The notes under the pieces: generated by a model
What the model was told of the DNA's origin: nothing
Database searches by the model: none
What the model saw: only the letters and a program-made list of their open reading frames with translations
In this document: piece by piece, positions 5,469-5,725 of the stretch
Position numbering within the stretch: the first letter of the stretch is position 1
Layout: each line of letters begins with the position of its first letter
Source of the DNA: Verrucomicrobiota bacterium
GTDB lineage: Bacteria; Verrucomicrobiota; Verrucomicrobiia; Limisphaerales; JADLHS01
Direction: 5' to 3'
NCBI GenBank assembly: GCA_025360895.1
Contig: JANYBF010000123.1
Coordinates: 1 to 5,725 of the forward strand
DNA: 5,725 nt
Program-made: the position numbers and the translations under genes

Positions 5469-5725
5469 ATGAAGGCCATGGTTCTATGCGCTGGTTTGGG
5501 AACGCGTCTGGGCGAACTGACGCGCGAGATTCCCAAACCCATGCTGGACCTCGGAGGTCAACCCTTGCTGGCTTACTTGTTGGGCAACCTGCGGGAGCAC
5601 GGCTTTGACCGGATCGCCATCAACCTGCATTTCAAACCGGAGCTGATCCGGGAGCATTTCGGCGACGGAACCCGCCATCAGCTTGAACTGACCTACTCCT
5701 ATGAGTCGAAACTCCTGGGCACGGC
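5469..5725 (+). CDS. Sugar-1-phosphate nucleotidyltransferase, N-terminal 85 residues (3' end outside window)
   Basis: Translation from ATG 5469 gives MKAMVLCAGLGTRLGELTRE at the N-terminus, then IPKPMLDLGGQPLL. This is the nucleotide-binding signature G.GTR...LT....PKPM (residues 9-25) of the GlmU/RmlA/mannose-1-phosphate guanylyltransferase superfamily. ESKLLGT (79-85) at the window edge is the substrate-loop motif E..LLGTA seen in guanylyltransferase-like members. Coming straight after gmhB, it is most simply the transferase that makes GDP- or ADP-heptose (HddC-like), but the base and sugar cannot be read from this fragment; a mannose-1-phosphate guanylyltransferase is the main alternative. 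The start is fixed by the family's usual MKAM(V/I)LAAG beginning; Met4 at 5478 is less likely. No Shine-Dalgarno precedes it, only the pyrimidine-rich heptad tract. Confidence 0.88.
   Translation, partial: MKAMVLCAGLGTRLGELTREIPKPMLDLGGQPLLAYLLGNLREHGFDRIAINLHFKPELIREHFGDGTRHQLELTYSYESKLLGT

Noticed and set aside
5423..5608. Small + strand frame reading through the CCTTCTG tract
   Set aside because: Its N-terminus is repeat-encoded (LLPSAFCLLP) and it overlaps the nucleotidyltransferase, which has the diagnostic GTR...PKP motif in a different frame.

Overview
The window is GC-rich bacterial DNA with every convincing gene on the + strand. It holds the 3' end of a large secreted protein gene, a 216-base intergenic gap full of GC-rich hairpins, and a tightly packed run of six genes for surface-sugar synthesis and modification. 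The last gene runs off the right edge. The best taxonomic guess is a Verrucomicrobiota bacterium (Pedosphaera/Limisphaerales type). It rests on the first protein, which joins cohesin-like domains, a doublet of 'GD..PR..GD..L.I.DW...GR..A.LD' dockerin-like segments and a C-terminal sandwich domain ending in 'YFRL'. I associate this combination with that phylum from memory; no search was run.

Layout: (1) 2-1219, C-terminal 405 residues of a secreted cohesin/dockerin-like protein. (2) 1220-1435, no gene; three inverted repeats, two of them mutually exclusive, and a weak promoter candidate. (3) 1436-2095 and 2104-2772, two SAM-dependent methyltransferases from two distinct families of unassigned substrate. 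(4) 2774-3634, an RmlD-like extended SDR (nucleotide-sugar reductase/epimerase type). (5) 3631-4788, a zinc-site sugar methyltransferase of the NovU/TylC3/TcaB9 architecture. (6) 4785-5369, GmhB-type heptose bisphosphate phosphatase with complete catalytic and zinc motifs. (7) 5357-5460, a heptad-repeat element of two opposed arms whose left arm supplies the gmhB stop codon. (8) 5469-5725, the start of a sugar-1-phosphate nucleotidyltransferase.

The genes from 1436 to 5369 are spaced by +8, +1, -4 and -4 bases and are almost surely one transcriptional unit. The phosphatase followed by a nucleotidyltransferase suggests a nucleotide-activated heptose (GDP- or ADP-heptose) pathway. The reductase and three methyltransferases would then tailor that sugar, or other sugars of an O-antigen or exopolysaccharide. 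The isomerase and kinase of such a pathway are not in the window and would be expected downstream. The most unusual features are the heptad element wedged between gmhB and the nucleotidyltransferase start, and the set of three different methyltransferases in one short operon.
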